A DNA stretch of 64,000 nucleotides from Thermosynechococcus sp. (GTDB taxonomy: Bacteria > Cyanobacteriota > Cyanobacteriia > Thermosynechococcales > Thermosynechococcaceae). Location: the NCBI RefSeq assembly GCF_025999095.1, contig NZ_AP024678.1:961527-1025526 (forward strand), written 5' to 3'. Position numbers and translations under genes: made by a program. The notes beneath the pieces were generated by a model. That model was not told where the DNA came from. It did no database searches and saw only the letters and a program-made list of their open reading frames with translations. Below are positions 57,749-64,000 of the stretch, one piece after another (within the stretch, counting starts at the first letter, position 1; the number at the start of each line of letters is the position of its first letter).

Positions 57749-60187
57749 ATGACTCAATCTATTCCTAGACCAACCAGTGAAATAACAAATCGGGAAACAG
57801 CATTTGTTTTAGAACTGAATTCCTTGAGCTGCAAAGACCTGCCACTGGTGGGGGGCAAAAACTCTTCCTTGGGGGAAATGCTCCAACAACTCACCCCCAA
57901 GGGGATTAATGTCCCCGATGGTTTTGCCACAACCGCCTATGCCTATCGTTACTTTATTCAAGCAGGAAATCTTGAGACGCAACTGCGGCGGCTCCTCGAA
58001 GGTCTGGATGTCGAGGATGTCACAGAACTCCACCGCGTGGGTCAGGCGATCCGCGCGCTGATTTTGCATACCCCATTTCCCCCAGAATTGACGGATGCGA
58101 TTGCTGCTGCCTACCAAAAAATGTGCGATCGCTATGGTCCCAACACGGACGTAGCGGTTCGCTCCAGTGCCACTGCTGAAGATTTGCCCGATGCCAGCTT
58201 TGCCGGCCAGCAGGAAACCTATCTCAACGTCCATGGTCTCAAGGGCGTGCTCGATGCTTGTCATCGCTGCTTTGCGTCACTCTTTACCGATCGGGCGATT
58301 TCCTACCGCCAGATCAAAGGCTTTGACCACTTCAATGTGGCCTTGTCGGTGGGAGTGCAAAAAATGGTGCGCTCCGATTTGGCCTGCTCTGGGGTAATGT
58401 TCTCCATTGATACGGAAACCGGCTTCAAGGACACAGCCCTAATCACGGCCGCCTATGGCCTGGGTGAAAATGTTGTTCAGGGGGCCGTCAACCCCGATGA
58501 ATACCTTGTCTTTAAGCCAACGTTGAAGGCGGGCTATAAACCCATCTTGAAAAAAGCCCTCGGCAGCAAAGAAATCCGCATGGTCTATGACCTTGGGGGC
58601 ACGAAGCTGACCCGCAATGAACCGGTGCCTGAGACATTGCGCAAACAATTTGCCCTAACCGATGAGGAAATCCTCACCCTAGGTCGCTGGGCCTGCCTCA
58701 TTGAGGAGCACTACTCTGCCCTGCGGGGTACTTATACACCCATGGACATTGAGTGGGCAAAAGATGGCATTACGGGTGAACTCTTTATTGTCCAAGCCCG
58801 CCCCGAAACCGTCCAATCCCAAAAAGCCAGAAACATCCTGCGCACCTATCATCTCGAACAAAAAGGGACGCTCCTCGCCACAGGTCGGGCGATTGGTGAA
58901 ATGATTGGCCAAGGTCGGGCCCGCGTCATTTTGAACGTCAGGAATATCGATCAGTTCCAGGCGGGGGAAGTGCTGGTGACCCACCGCACGGATCCTGACT
59001 GGGAGCCAATTATGAAAAAAGCCAGTGCCATTGTCACCGATCAGGGGGGACGCACTTGCCATGCGGCAATCATTGCCCGCGAGCTGGGGATTCCTGCCAT
59101 TGTTGGTTGTGGTGATGCCACAGAAACAATCCCCAATGGTGCAGAAGTGACGGTCTCCTGTGCAGAAGGGGAAGAGGGGCATGTCTATCAGGGATTGCTG
59201 CCCTTCCACGTGCAGGAAGTGGCTCTCGAAAATCTGCCGCGTACCCGCACCCAAATCCTGATGAACGTGGGCAATCCTGAGGAGGCCTTTAGTTTGGCGG
59301 CGATTCCCAATGATGGCGTTGGCCTGGCACGCATGGAGTTTATTATTGCCAACCACATTCAGGCCCATCCTTTGGCGCTGCTGCACTACGATGAACTGCA
59401 GGATGAGGCAGTAAAGCGGCAAATTGCTGAGCTAACCCAAAACTACAGCGATAAGGCGGAATACTTCGTTGATAAGTTAGCCCAGGGCATTGGGGCGATT
59501 GCCGCCGCCTTTTACCCCAAGCCCGTCGTGGTGCGCATGTCCGACTTCAAGAGTAATGAGTATGCCAACCTCTTGGGGGGTCGCCAGTTTGAACCCCATG
59601 AAGAAAACCCAATGATTGGTTGGCGGGGGGCTTCCCGTTACTACGACCCCAACTATGCCGAAGGCTTTGCCCTGGAATGCCGCGCCATGAAGAAAGTCCG
59701 CGCTGAAATGGGTCTGACGAACGTCATCCTGATGATTCCCTTCTGTCGCACCCCAGATGAAGGGCGGCGGGTGCTGGCAGAGATGGCTAAGCATGGGCTG
59801 AAGCAGGGGGAAAATGGTCTGCAAGTCTATGTGATGTGTGAACTCCCCAGTAACGTGGTGTTGGCAGATGCCTTTGCTGAGGTCTTTGATGGCTTCTCCA
59901 TTGGCTCAAATGACCTCACTCAACTCACCCTTGGCTTGGATCGCGATTCGGCCTTGGTGGCGCACTTGTTTGATGAACGCAATGAGGCGGTCAAACGCAT
60001 GGTGGCGCAAGCCATTCAAACTGCGAAGGCCAAGGGACGCAAAATTGGCATCTGCGGTCAAGCCCCCAGTGACTATCCTGAGTTCGCCCGATTCTTGGTG
60101 GCGCAAGGGATTGACTCCATTAGCCTCAACCCTGACTCCGTCCTGAAGACCATGTTGCAAATTGCGGAGGCTGAAAAGGAAGCCTAG
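57749..60187 (+). CDS. ppsA: Phosphoenolpyruvate synthase (pyruvate, water dikinase)
   Basis: PpsA makes phosphoenolpyruvate from pyruvate and ATP for gluconeogenesis. The 812-residue product shows the three expected parts: the N-terminal ATP-grasp domain (LVGGKNSSLGEML, AVRSSATAEDLPDASFAGQQETYLNV), the swivelling phosphohistidine domain with GGRTCHAAIIARELGIPAIVG (catalytic His438), and the C-terminal PEP-binding TIM barrel (SIGSNDLTQLTLGLDRD, GICGQAPSDYPEFA with Cys769). It is full length. A hairpin terminator follows about 30 bases after the stop. Confidence 0.97.
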   Translation: MTQSIPRPTSEITNRETAFVLELNSLSCKDLPLVGGKNSSLGEMLQQLTPKGINVPDGFATTAYAYRYFIQAGNLETQLRRLLEGLDVEDVTELHRVGQAIRALILHTPFPPELTDAIAAAYQKMCDRYGPNTDVAVRSSATAEDLPDASFAGQQETYLNVHGLKGVLDACHRCFASLFTDRAISYRQIKGFDHFNVALSVGVQKMVRSDLACSGVMFSIDTETGFKDTALITAAYGLGENVVQGAVNPDEYLVFKPTLKAGYKPILKKALGSKEIRMVYDLGGTKLTRNEPVPETLRKQFALTDEEILTLGRWACLIEEHYSALRGTYTPMDIEWAKDGITGELFIVQARPETVQSQKARNILRTYHLEQKGTLLATGRAIGEMIGQGRARVILNVRNIDQFQAGEVLVTHRTDPDWEPIMKKASAIVTDQGGRTCHAAIIARELGIPAIVGCGDATETIPNGAEVTVSCAEGEEGHVYQGLLPFHVQEVALENLPRTRTQILMNVGNPEEAFSLAAIPNDGVGLARMEFIIANHIQAHPLALLHYDELQDEAVKRQIAELTQNYSDKAEYFVDKLAQGIGAIAAAFYPKPVVVRMSDFKSNEYANLLGGRQFEPHEENPMIGWRGASRYYDPNYAEGFALECRAMKKVRAEMGLTNVILMIPFCRTPDEGRRVLAEMAKHGLKQGENGLQVYVMCELPSNVVLADAFAEVFDGFSIGSNDLTQLTLGLDRDSALVAHLFDERNEAVKRMVAQAIQTAKAKGRKIGICGQAPSDYPEFARFLVAQGIDSISLNPDSVLKTMLQIAEAEKEA

Positions 60188-60219
60188 AACGCACAACCCA
60201 GTAGCAACTCCTTAGTTGA

Positions 60220-60256
60220 GGGCAGGGAATCGCAGCCGCGATCGCTCTGCCCTTTT
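60220..60256 (+). terminator. Probable terminator after ppsA
   Basis: GGGCAG (60220-60225) pairs with CTGCCC (60247-60252), an inner ATCGC/GCGAT pair extends the stem and four T follow (60253-60256). It sits 30 bases past the ppsA stop. The U-run is short, so termination may be partial. Confidence 0.55.
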
Positions 60257-60290
60257 CTGCGGGTAAGCGAGTAGGATAATAAGGAATTGG

Positions 60291-60971
60291 GTGGAGAATC
60301 TCGGCGTGGACACAGGGGCAATTCACGAACTCATTACCTCAGCGGATGTGGGCGATCGCCTGCGGGGCATCAATCAACTGCGCAGCCTTGATCCCCATGA
60401 TGCCTTTAGGCTGATTCAACCCCTCAGCCAAGATGAAAATTCCCGTGTCCGTTATGCTGCGGTCAGTCAACTTGCCAGCCTCGGGCACGTCAACCTCAAT
60501 CAAGCCCATGACCTGTTGCGCGATCGCCTGCTCCATGACAGCGAAACCGATGTCCGTGCTGCCGCCGCAGATGCCATGGCCGCCTTGCAAGTTCCCTTTG
60601 CCCTCGAAGATTTAGAAACGGCCTACCACAGTACCCAGGATTGGCTGTTGCAGTTTAGTATCATTGCTGCCTTGGGTGCCCTAGGGAACCCTGCCGCCGT
60701 TGGGCTGCTCACGGAAGCCCTCAATAATCCTCAAGAATTGGTGAAATTGGCAGCGATTGGTTCGTTGGGGGAACTCAGACAACCAGAAAGCATTGAGCAC
60801 TTGCGGCCATTTGTGGCGTATCCCGACTGGCAGGTCCGCCATCGGCTGGCGATCGCCCTGGGCCAGATTGGCACTCTAGCGGCTCGCCCCCTTCTTGAAC
60901 AACTGGCCACTGACTCTGCGGCAGCGGTTGCCGAGGCGGCGCGCACCAGTTTGGCTCAGTTAGCTCCTTAG
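60291..60971 (+). CDS. HEAT-repeat protein, NblB-like
   Basis: This 226-residue protein is almost entirely HEAT-like helical repeats of about 30 residues (SADVGDRLRGINQLRSLDP, DENSRVRYAAVSQLASLG, DSETDVRAAAADAMAAL, WLLQFSIIAALGALGNP, ELVKLAAIGSLGEL, DWQVRHRLAIALGQIG). The length and the GDRLRGINQLR...VRYAAVSQL pattern are close to NblB, which is required for phycobilisome breakdown under nutrient stress and resembles phycobilin lyases of the CpcE family. An alternative is another HEAT-type bilin lyase partner. The start is GTG (60291, or 60306). cbiD follows after five bases in the same transcript. Confidence 0.7.
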   Translation: MENLGVDTGAIHELITSADVGDRLRGINQLRSLDPHDAFRLIQPLSQDENSRVRYAAVSQLASLGHVNLNQAHDLLRDRLLHDSETDVRAAAADAMAALQVPFALEDLETAYHSTQDWLLQFSIIAALGALGNPAAVGLLTEALNNPQELVKLAAIGSLGELRQPESIEHLRPFVAYPDWQVRHRLAIALGQIGTLAARPLLEQLATDSAAAVAEAARTSLAQLAP

Positions 60972-60976
60972 CACCA

Positions 60977-62077
60977 ATGGGTTATACGCTACCGGTTTTT
61001 GCGGCGGCGGCGGCTGTTGCTGCATTGCGTTGTCTGACGGAAGGCACCTGTCCTCAGGAAGTCACCCTTGCCCTGCTACGCCCTAATCGCTGTGAAACGC
61101 TACCCATTGCCCAAGGGGCACCCTTAGATAACCAGCAGGCCCTAGCAATAACCTACAGTCAACCCGCCGATGCCCTCGATCTCACGCGCCATACTCCCAT
61201 CTGGGCTTGGGTGCGCTGGCAAGACCCTGCCACTTCTCCCAAAATTCAGATTGGGGGGGGCTTTGGGGTTGGGCGCGATCGCGCCACAGGCGAGGCAGCA
61301 ATCTATCGTTATGCCCGTCTGTTGTTGACTACGAATTTGTTACTCTACTGTCCAAAAGAGCGGGCGATCGCTGTCACTATTATCCTACCCCAAGGACGGG
61401 ACTTGGCAGAGCGCACCTCGAATGCTGCTTTTGGAATTGTTGAGGGCCTTTCCCTCCTAGGGACAACTGCCTTGGCGCAACCCCTCACCGCCCCGGAGCA
61501 ACTGGAGCGCTATCGCGAGGACTTAGCCGAGAAAGCCGCTCAATCGTCCACCCTTGTTTTTTGCATTGGTGAGAATGGCCTGCAAGTGGCGCAACACCTC
61601 CAGATTCCCCCTTCCCTTTGCGTAAAAACTGCCAATTGGCTCGGTCCAATGCTGGTGGCAGCGGCGCAGCACGAGGTTCAACAGTTGCTGCTCTTGGGTT
61701 ACCACGGCAAATTAATTAAACTGGCGGCGGGTATTTTCCATACCCACCATCACTTGGCGGACGCTCGCCAAGAAATTCTCACTGCTTTTTGTGCCCTTGC
61801 AGGCCTCGATCCCGAGATTCTGCATCAGGTGTGGCAAGCGCCAACGGTGGAGGCCGCCCTTAAATTTTTGGCCAGAACGTCTCCCCAAGTCTTGCCTGAG
61901 ATTCTGAGCCACATTGCCCACCGCATTGATCAACGTGCCATTGCCTATATTCATGCCCATTGTGCCGCTCCCCTCGGACGGTCACTGCAAGTAGGCTGTG
62001 TCCTGTTTGGGCGCGATCGCCAGATTGTCGCCACCAGTGAGACAGGAAACATCATTTTGAGGGGAATCAGCATCTAG
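60977..62077 (+). CDS. cbiD: Cobalt-precorrin-5B C1-methyltransferase
   Basis: CbiD methylates cobalt-precorrin-5B at C1 in the anaerobic (cobalt-early) cobalamin pathway. The 366-residue product starts MGYTLPVFAAAAAVAALRCL and contains the conserved GGGFGVGRDRATGEAAIYRYAR-type loop, AFGIVEGLSLLGTTALAQPL, VFCIGENGLQVAQ and LGYHGKLIKLAAGIFHTHHH. It is full length. The upstream NblB-like gene ends five bases before it, so both are in one operon. No cobalamin riboswitch was seen upstream. Confidence 0.93.
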   Translation: MGYTLPVFAAAAAVAALRCLTEGTCPQEVTLALLRPNRCETLPIAQGAPLDNQQALAITYSQPADALDLTRHTPIWAWVRWQDPATSPKIQIGGGFGVGRDRATGEAAIYRYARLLLTTNLLLYCPKERAIAVTIILPQGRDLAERTSNAAFGIVEGLSLLGTTALAQPLTAPEQLERYREDLAEKAAQSSTLVFCIGENGLQVAQHLQIPPSLCVKTANWLGPMLVAAAQHEVQQLLLLGYHGKLIKLAAGIFHTHHHLADARQEILTAFCALAGLDPEILHQVWQAPTVEAALKFLARTSPQVLPEILSHIAHRIDQRAIAYIHAHCAAPLGRSLQVGCVLFGRDRQIVATSETGNIILRGISI

Positions 62078-62157
62078 ATAGAGCCAGTAGGTTCTTTAGA
62101 TTAGAGGCAAAGGAGAATACTTTTCTATGCAATAGGATTGCCAATACCACCTCTTAC

Positions 62158-62177
62158 ATTAAGCAATATTAAGCAAT
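62158..62177 (+). repeat. Perfect 10-bp tandem duplication
   Basis: ATTAAGCAAT occurs twice without a gap, at 62158-62167 and 62168-62177. Confidence 0.9.
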
Positions 62178-62316
62178 AGGAAATTAGGTCTTAAACGAGG
62201 GGATTGGCTATCCTAAAGCTAAAGTCATCTCAGCAGGCGACCTTCATGGCTTGCCCACTCCTCCTCACAATTACAGAAAGCTCTAAGGAACTGCAACACT
62301 ATCTACTGCCATTTTC

Positions 62317-62344
62317 TATTTAGGTCAATATATTTAGGTCAATG
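62317..62344 (+). repeat. 14-bp tandem duplication, 13 of 14 identical
   Basis: TATTTAGGTCAATA (62317-62330) is followed directly by TATTTAGGTCAATG (62331-62344). Confidence 0.9.
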
Positions 62345-62397
62345 TATTGATGCGACGTGACCCTGTAGCATCGCCAAACTACTATTGTGCGCATCCT

Positions 62398-62621
62398 CCT
62401 TGTGAAAAGGGCTGTACAGCACAAAACCAATGTCCGACAGTAGCAACCCCTGCCGATGCTCTACTGGCTCCAGTAAGCACTTGTCTACACCCCGCCATCG
62501 CCACAAGTCCCCCATCACTTGCTAGCTGGACACCTATCGCCAAAAAGGACTCAAGCAGTGATTGGCACTCAAGACACCCCCTGGGACTGCATGAATCAGC
62601 CCTCCAGCCCCTTTGACAATA
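62398..62621. repeat. Possible MITE-like element with imperfect terminal inverted repeats
   Basis: The 19-base sequence at 62398-62416 is identical to 2210-2228. At 62603-62621 lies a sequence whose reverse complement matches it at 14 of 19 positions, so the two could be ends of a 224-base non-coding element. No target duplication or transposase is seen and the distant copy at 2210 has no inverted partner, so this is a suggestion. Confidence 0.25.
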
Positions 62622-62752
62622 CAGAAGCATTCCCTTGCAGAGCCTACCCCCCGTGAACAACTGCCGTCAGTGCCAACCCTGTGGTGGCCAGGTCACTCTT
62701 ACTGCCTGTGATTCTATCTGCAGCGATCGCCCGTACTCAGTGCGGGCAACCT

Positions 62753-64000
62753 CTAGGGACTTGGGACTAACTGGGGATTCTCACGATTGAAATTCTTGGC
62801 TGCTGCCGCCAGCAAGCCATAAAACAGAGGATGGGGCGCATTGGGACGGGAGCGAAACTCAGGATGAAACTGCACTGCAATAAAGAAGGGGTGAGCTGAA
62901 TACTCAATAATCTCTACTAAGCGGCCATCGGGAGAGGTACCCGTAACTTGATAGCCCGTTTCCAAAAAGAGGCTGCGATAGGCATTGTTAAACTCGTAGC
63001 GATGGCGGTGTCGCTCATAGATGACTGTTTCGCCGTAGAGTTCTGCCGCCAAGGAATTGGGGGCTAAGCGACAGGCATACAGCCCCAAGCGCATCGTTCC
63101 GCCCAAGTCCACAATGTCCTGCTGTTCTGGCAACAGGTGAATGACAGGATGGGGGGTATTGGGATCAAATTCGGCACTGTTGGCATTTTCTAAACCCGCA
63201 ATATGGCGTGCCCACTCAATGACAGCACACTGCATTCCCAAGCACAGACCCAAAAAGGGGATTCCCTGCTCACGGGCATATTGAATGGCAGCAATTTTCC
63301 CCTCTACCCCCCGAATGCCAAAGCCCCCGGGCACTACGATGGCTGCAACGTTGCTGAGGGCATGTTCCACACCATTTTCAACGATTTCTTCGGAGTTGAC
63401 CCAGCGGATGCGCAGTTCGTGGTCCAGGGCAATCGCTGAATGGCGCAGGGCTTCGACCACCGAAAGATAGGCATCACTCAGGCGCACGTATTTACCGACA
63501 ATTGCCACTTCTAGCGGGCTACGGGAACGGTAAAGTCGCTCCACCAGTGCCTGCCATTGACTGAGATCTGGCTGCCGTTGTTCCAGGTTCAGGAGGTTGA
63601 GGACTTGGGTGGCCAGGCCTTCGCGCTCCAATAGCAGCGGCACTTCATAGATACTGTTGGCATCCGGGGAAGGAATCACACACTCCACCGGCACATCGCA
63701 AAACTGGGAGAGTTTTTCCTTGATGCCGGGGACAAGGGGGCGATCGCACCGGCAAATGAGAATATCCGGCTGAATACCAATGGAGCGCAACTCCTTCACC
63801 GAGTGCTGGGTGGGTTTTGTTTTCATTTCCCCTGCCGAGGGAATCCAAGGCACCAAAGTCACGTGCATAAACAGCACATGGTGCCGCCCCACCTCCGTGC
63901 GAAACTGACGAATCGCCTCCAGAAAGGGCAGCGACTCAATATCGCCAACGGTGCCGCCAATTTCAATAATCACCACGTCGGGGTTTTTGTCCTTGGCAAC
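62753..64000 (-). CDS. pyrG: CTP synthase, N-terminus cut by window edge
   Basis: PyrG makes CTP from UTP, ATP and glutamine. About 415 codons are visible; the frame is open to base 64000 and the first part of the synthetase domain is missing. Visible motifs: [48 protein letters not shown], then the C-terminal amidotransferase domain with [17 protein letters not shown] (nucleophile cysteine) and [11 protein letters not shown] (His/Glu). The complete protein usually has about 545 residues, so about 130 are missing. The stop lies next to the 62.1-62.7 kb spacer. Confidence 0.97.
   Translation of the reverse strand, partial: VAKDKNPDVVIIEIGGTVGDIESLPFLEAIRQFRTEVGRHHVLFMHVTLVPWIPSAGEMKTKPTQHSVKELRSIGIQPDILICRCDRPLVPGIKEKLSQFCDVPVECVIPSPDANSIYEVPLLLEREGLATQVLNLLNLEQRQPDLSQWQALVERLYRSRSPLEVAIVGKYVRLSDAYLSVVEALRHSAIALDHELRIRWVNSEEIVENGVEHALSNVAAIVVPGGFGIRGVEGKIAAIQYAREQGIPFLGLCLGMQCAVIEWARHIAGLENANSAEFDPNTPHPVIHLLPEQQDIVDLGGTMRLGLYACRLAPNSLAAELYGETVIYERHRHRYEFNNAYRSLFLETGYQVTGTSPDGRLVEIIEYSAHPFFIAVQFHPEFRSRPNAPHPLFYGLLAAAAKNFNRENPQLVPSP

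Larger units (their letters stand above)
62078..62752. other. 675-base gene-poor spacer between cbiD and pyrG
   Basis: The largest gene-free stretch in the window. It holds two short tandem duplications (62158-62177, 62317-62344), the second copy of the 19-base repeat (62398-62416) and an imperfect inverted copy of that sequence at 62603-62621. ORFs on both strands (for example 62347-62616 plus, 62382-62660 minus) lack similarity I can recognise and overlap antisense. A 45-codon cysteine-rich frame from GTG 62653 runs into the end of pyrG and is doubtful. Confidence 0.5.

Noticed and set aside
62347-62660. ORFs on both strands in the cbiD-pyrG spacer
   Set aside because: They overlap each other antisense, have no ribosome binding sites or recognisable domains, and contain the dispersed repeat.

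Overview
The window is a compact, gene-dense cyanobacterial chromosome segment, most likely from a thermophilic unicellular Thermosynechococcus-type organism. Evidence: the photosystem I core genes psaA and psaB (755 and 741 codons, close to the Thermosynechococcus proteins as I remember them), ndhF of the plastid-type NDH-1 complex, cyanobacteria-restricted genes (ldpA, ycf45-type, pcxA, ftn2/arc6-type, a labA-type NYN gene, an nblB-like HEAT gene) and many copies of the cyanobacterial HIP1 octamer GCGATCGC. The genus assignment is recognition, not a database match.

Layout. 1-1938 (-): ndhF, cut by the window edge. 2297-4799: SYLF protein, YbaB/EbfC, a DUF4330 protein, and ridA on the other strand. 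5155-9671 (+): psaA-psaB with a terminator. 10099-11760 (+): a repeat-built membrane protein of the mechanosensitive-channel type. 11860-17095 (-): a cyanobacterial hypothetical, recG and ftsH. 17239-21795 (+): uppP, a sigF-type sigma factor, ldpA and a Ycf45/R3H ATPase. 21766-31232 (-): a seven-gene chemosensory (phototaxis/type IV pilus type) cluster, in transcription order cheR-TPR, PatA-like regulator, double-CheW, MCP, CheA-REC, lone CheB-type receiver, CheB. 31397-33865 (+): hemE, an NAD-dependent epimerase-like gene and an EVE-domain gene. 33862-37948 (-): zinc-ribbon protein, gcvT, a DUF255 thioredoxin-like protein and folB. 38141-38221 (-): tRNA-Leu(GAG), with a clear promoter. 38352-38696: remains of a MerR-type regulator broken by frameshifts. 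38697-40082 (-): pcxA. 40154-49736 (+): an AddB/UvrD-like protein, metG, the labA-type gene, an lptC-like gene, a 2OG-Fe(II) oxygenase, two small membrane/exported proteins and ftn2/arc6. 49729-55969 (-): an orphan sugar-type ABC permease coupled to carA, hrcA, a degenerate serine recombinase and glgA. 56104-62077 (+): proA, ppsA, nblB-like and cbiD. 62753-64000 (-): pyrG, cut by the window edge.

Most of the window is conserved core genome: photosynthesis, tetrapyrrole, amino-acid, nucleotide and central carbon metabolism, and cell envelope. The most system-like locus is the chemosensory cluster. It carries both adaptation enzymes (CheR and CheB), which many cyanobacterial Che-like clusters lack, plus an extra CheB-type receiver without a methylesterase domain and no stand-alone CheY. 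Other points of interest are the MerR pseudogene, a serine-recombinase homologue that has lost its catalytic residues, a recurring pattern of two-copy 10-18 bp tandem duplications in spacers and at gene ends, and a 19-bp exact repeat shared by two distant spacers. I saw no CRISPR array, rRNA, complete insertion sequence or prophage.
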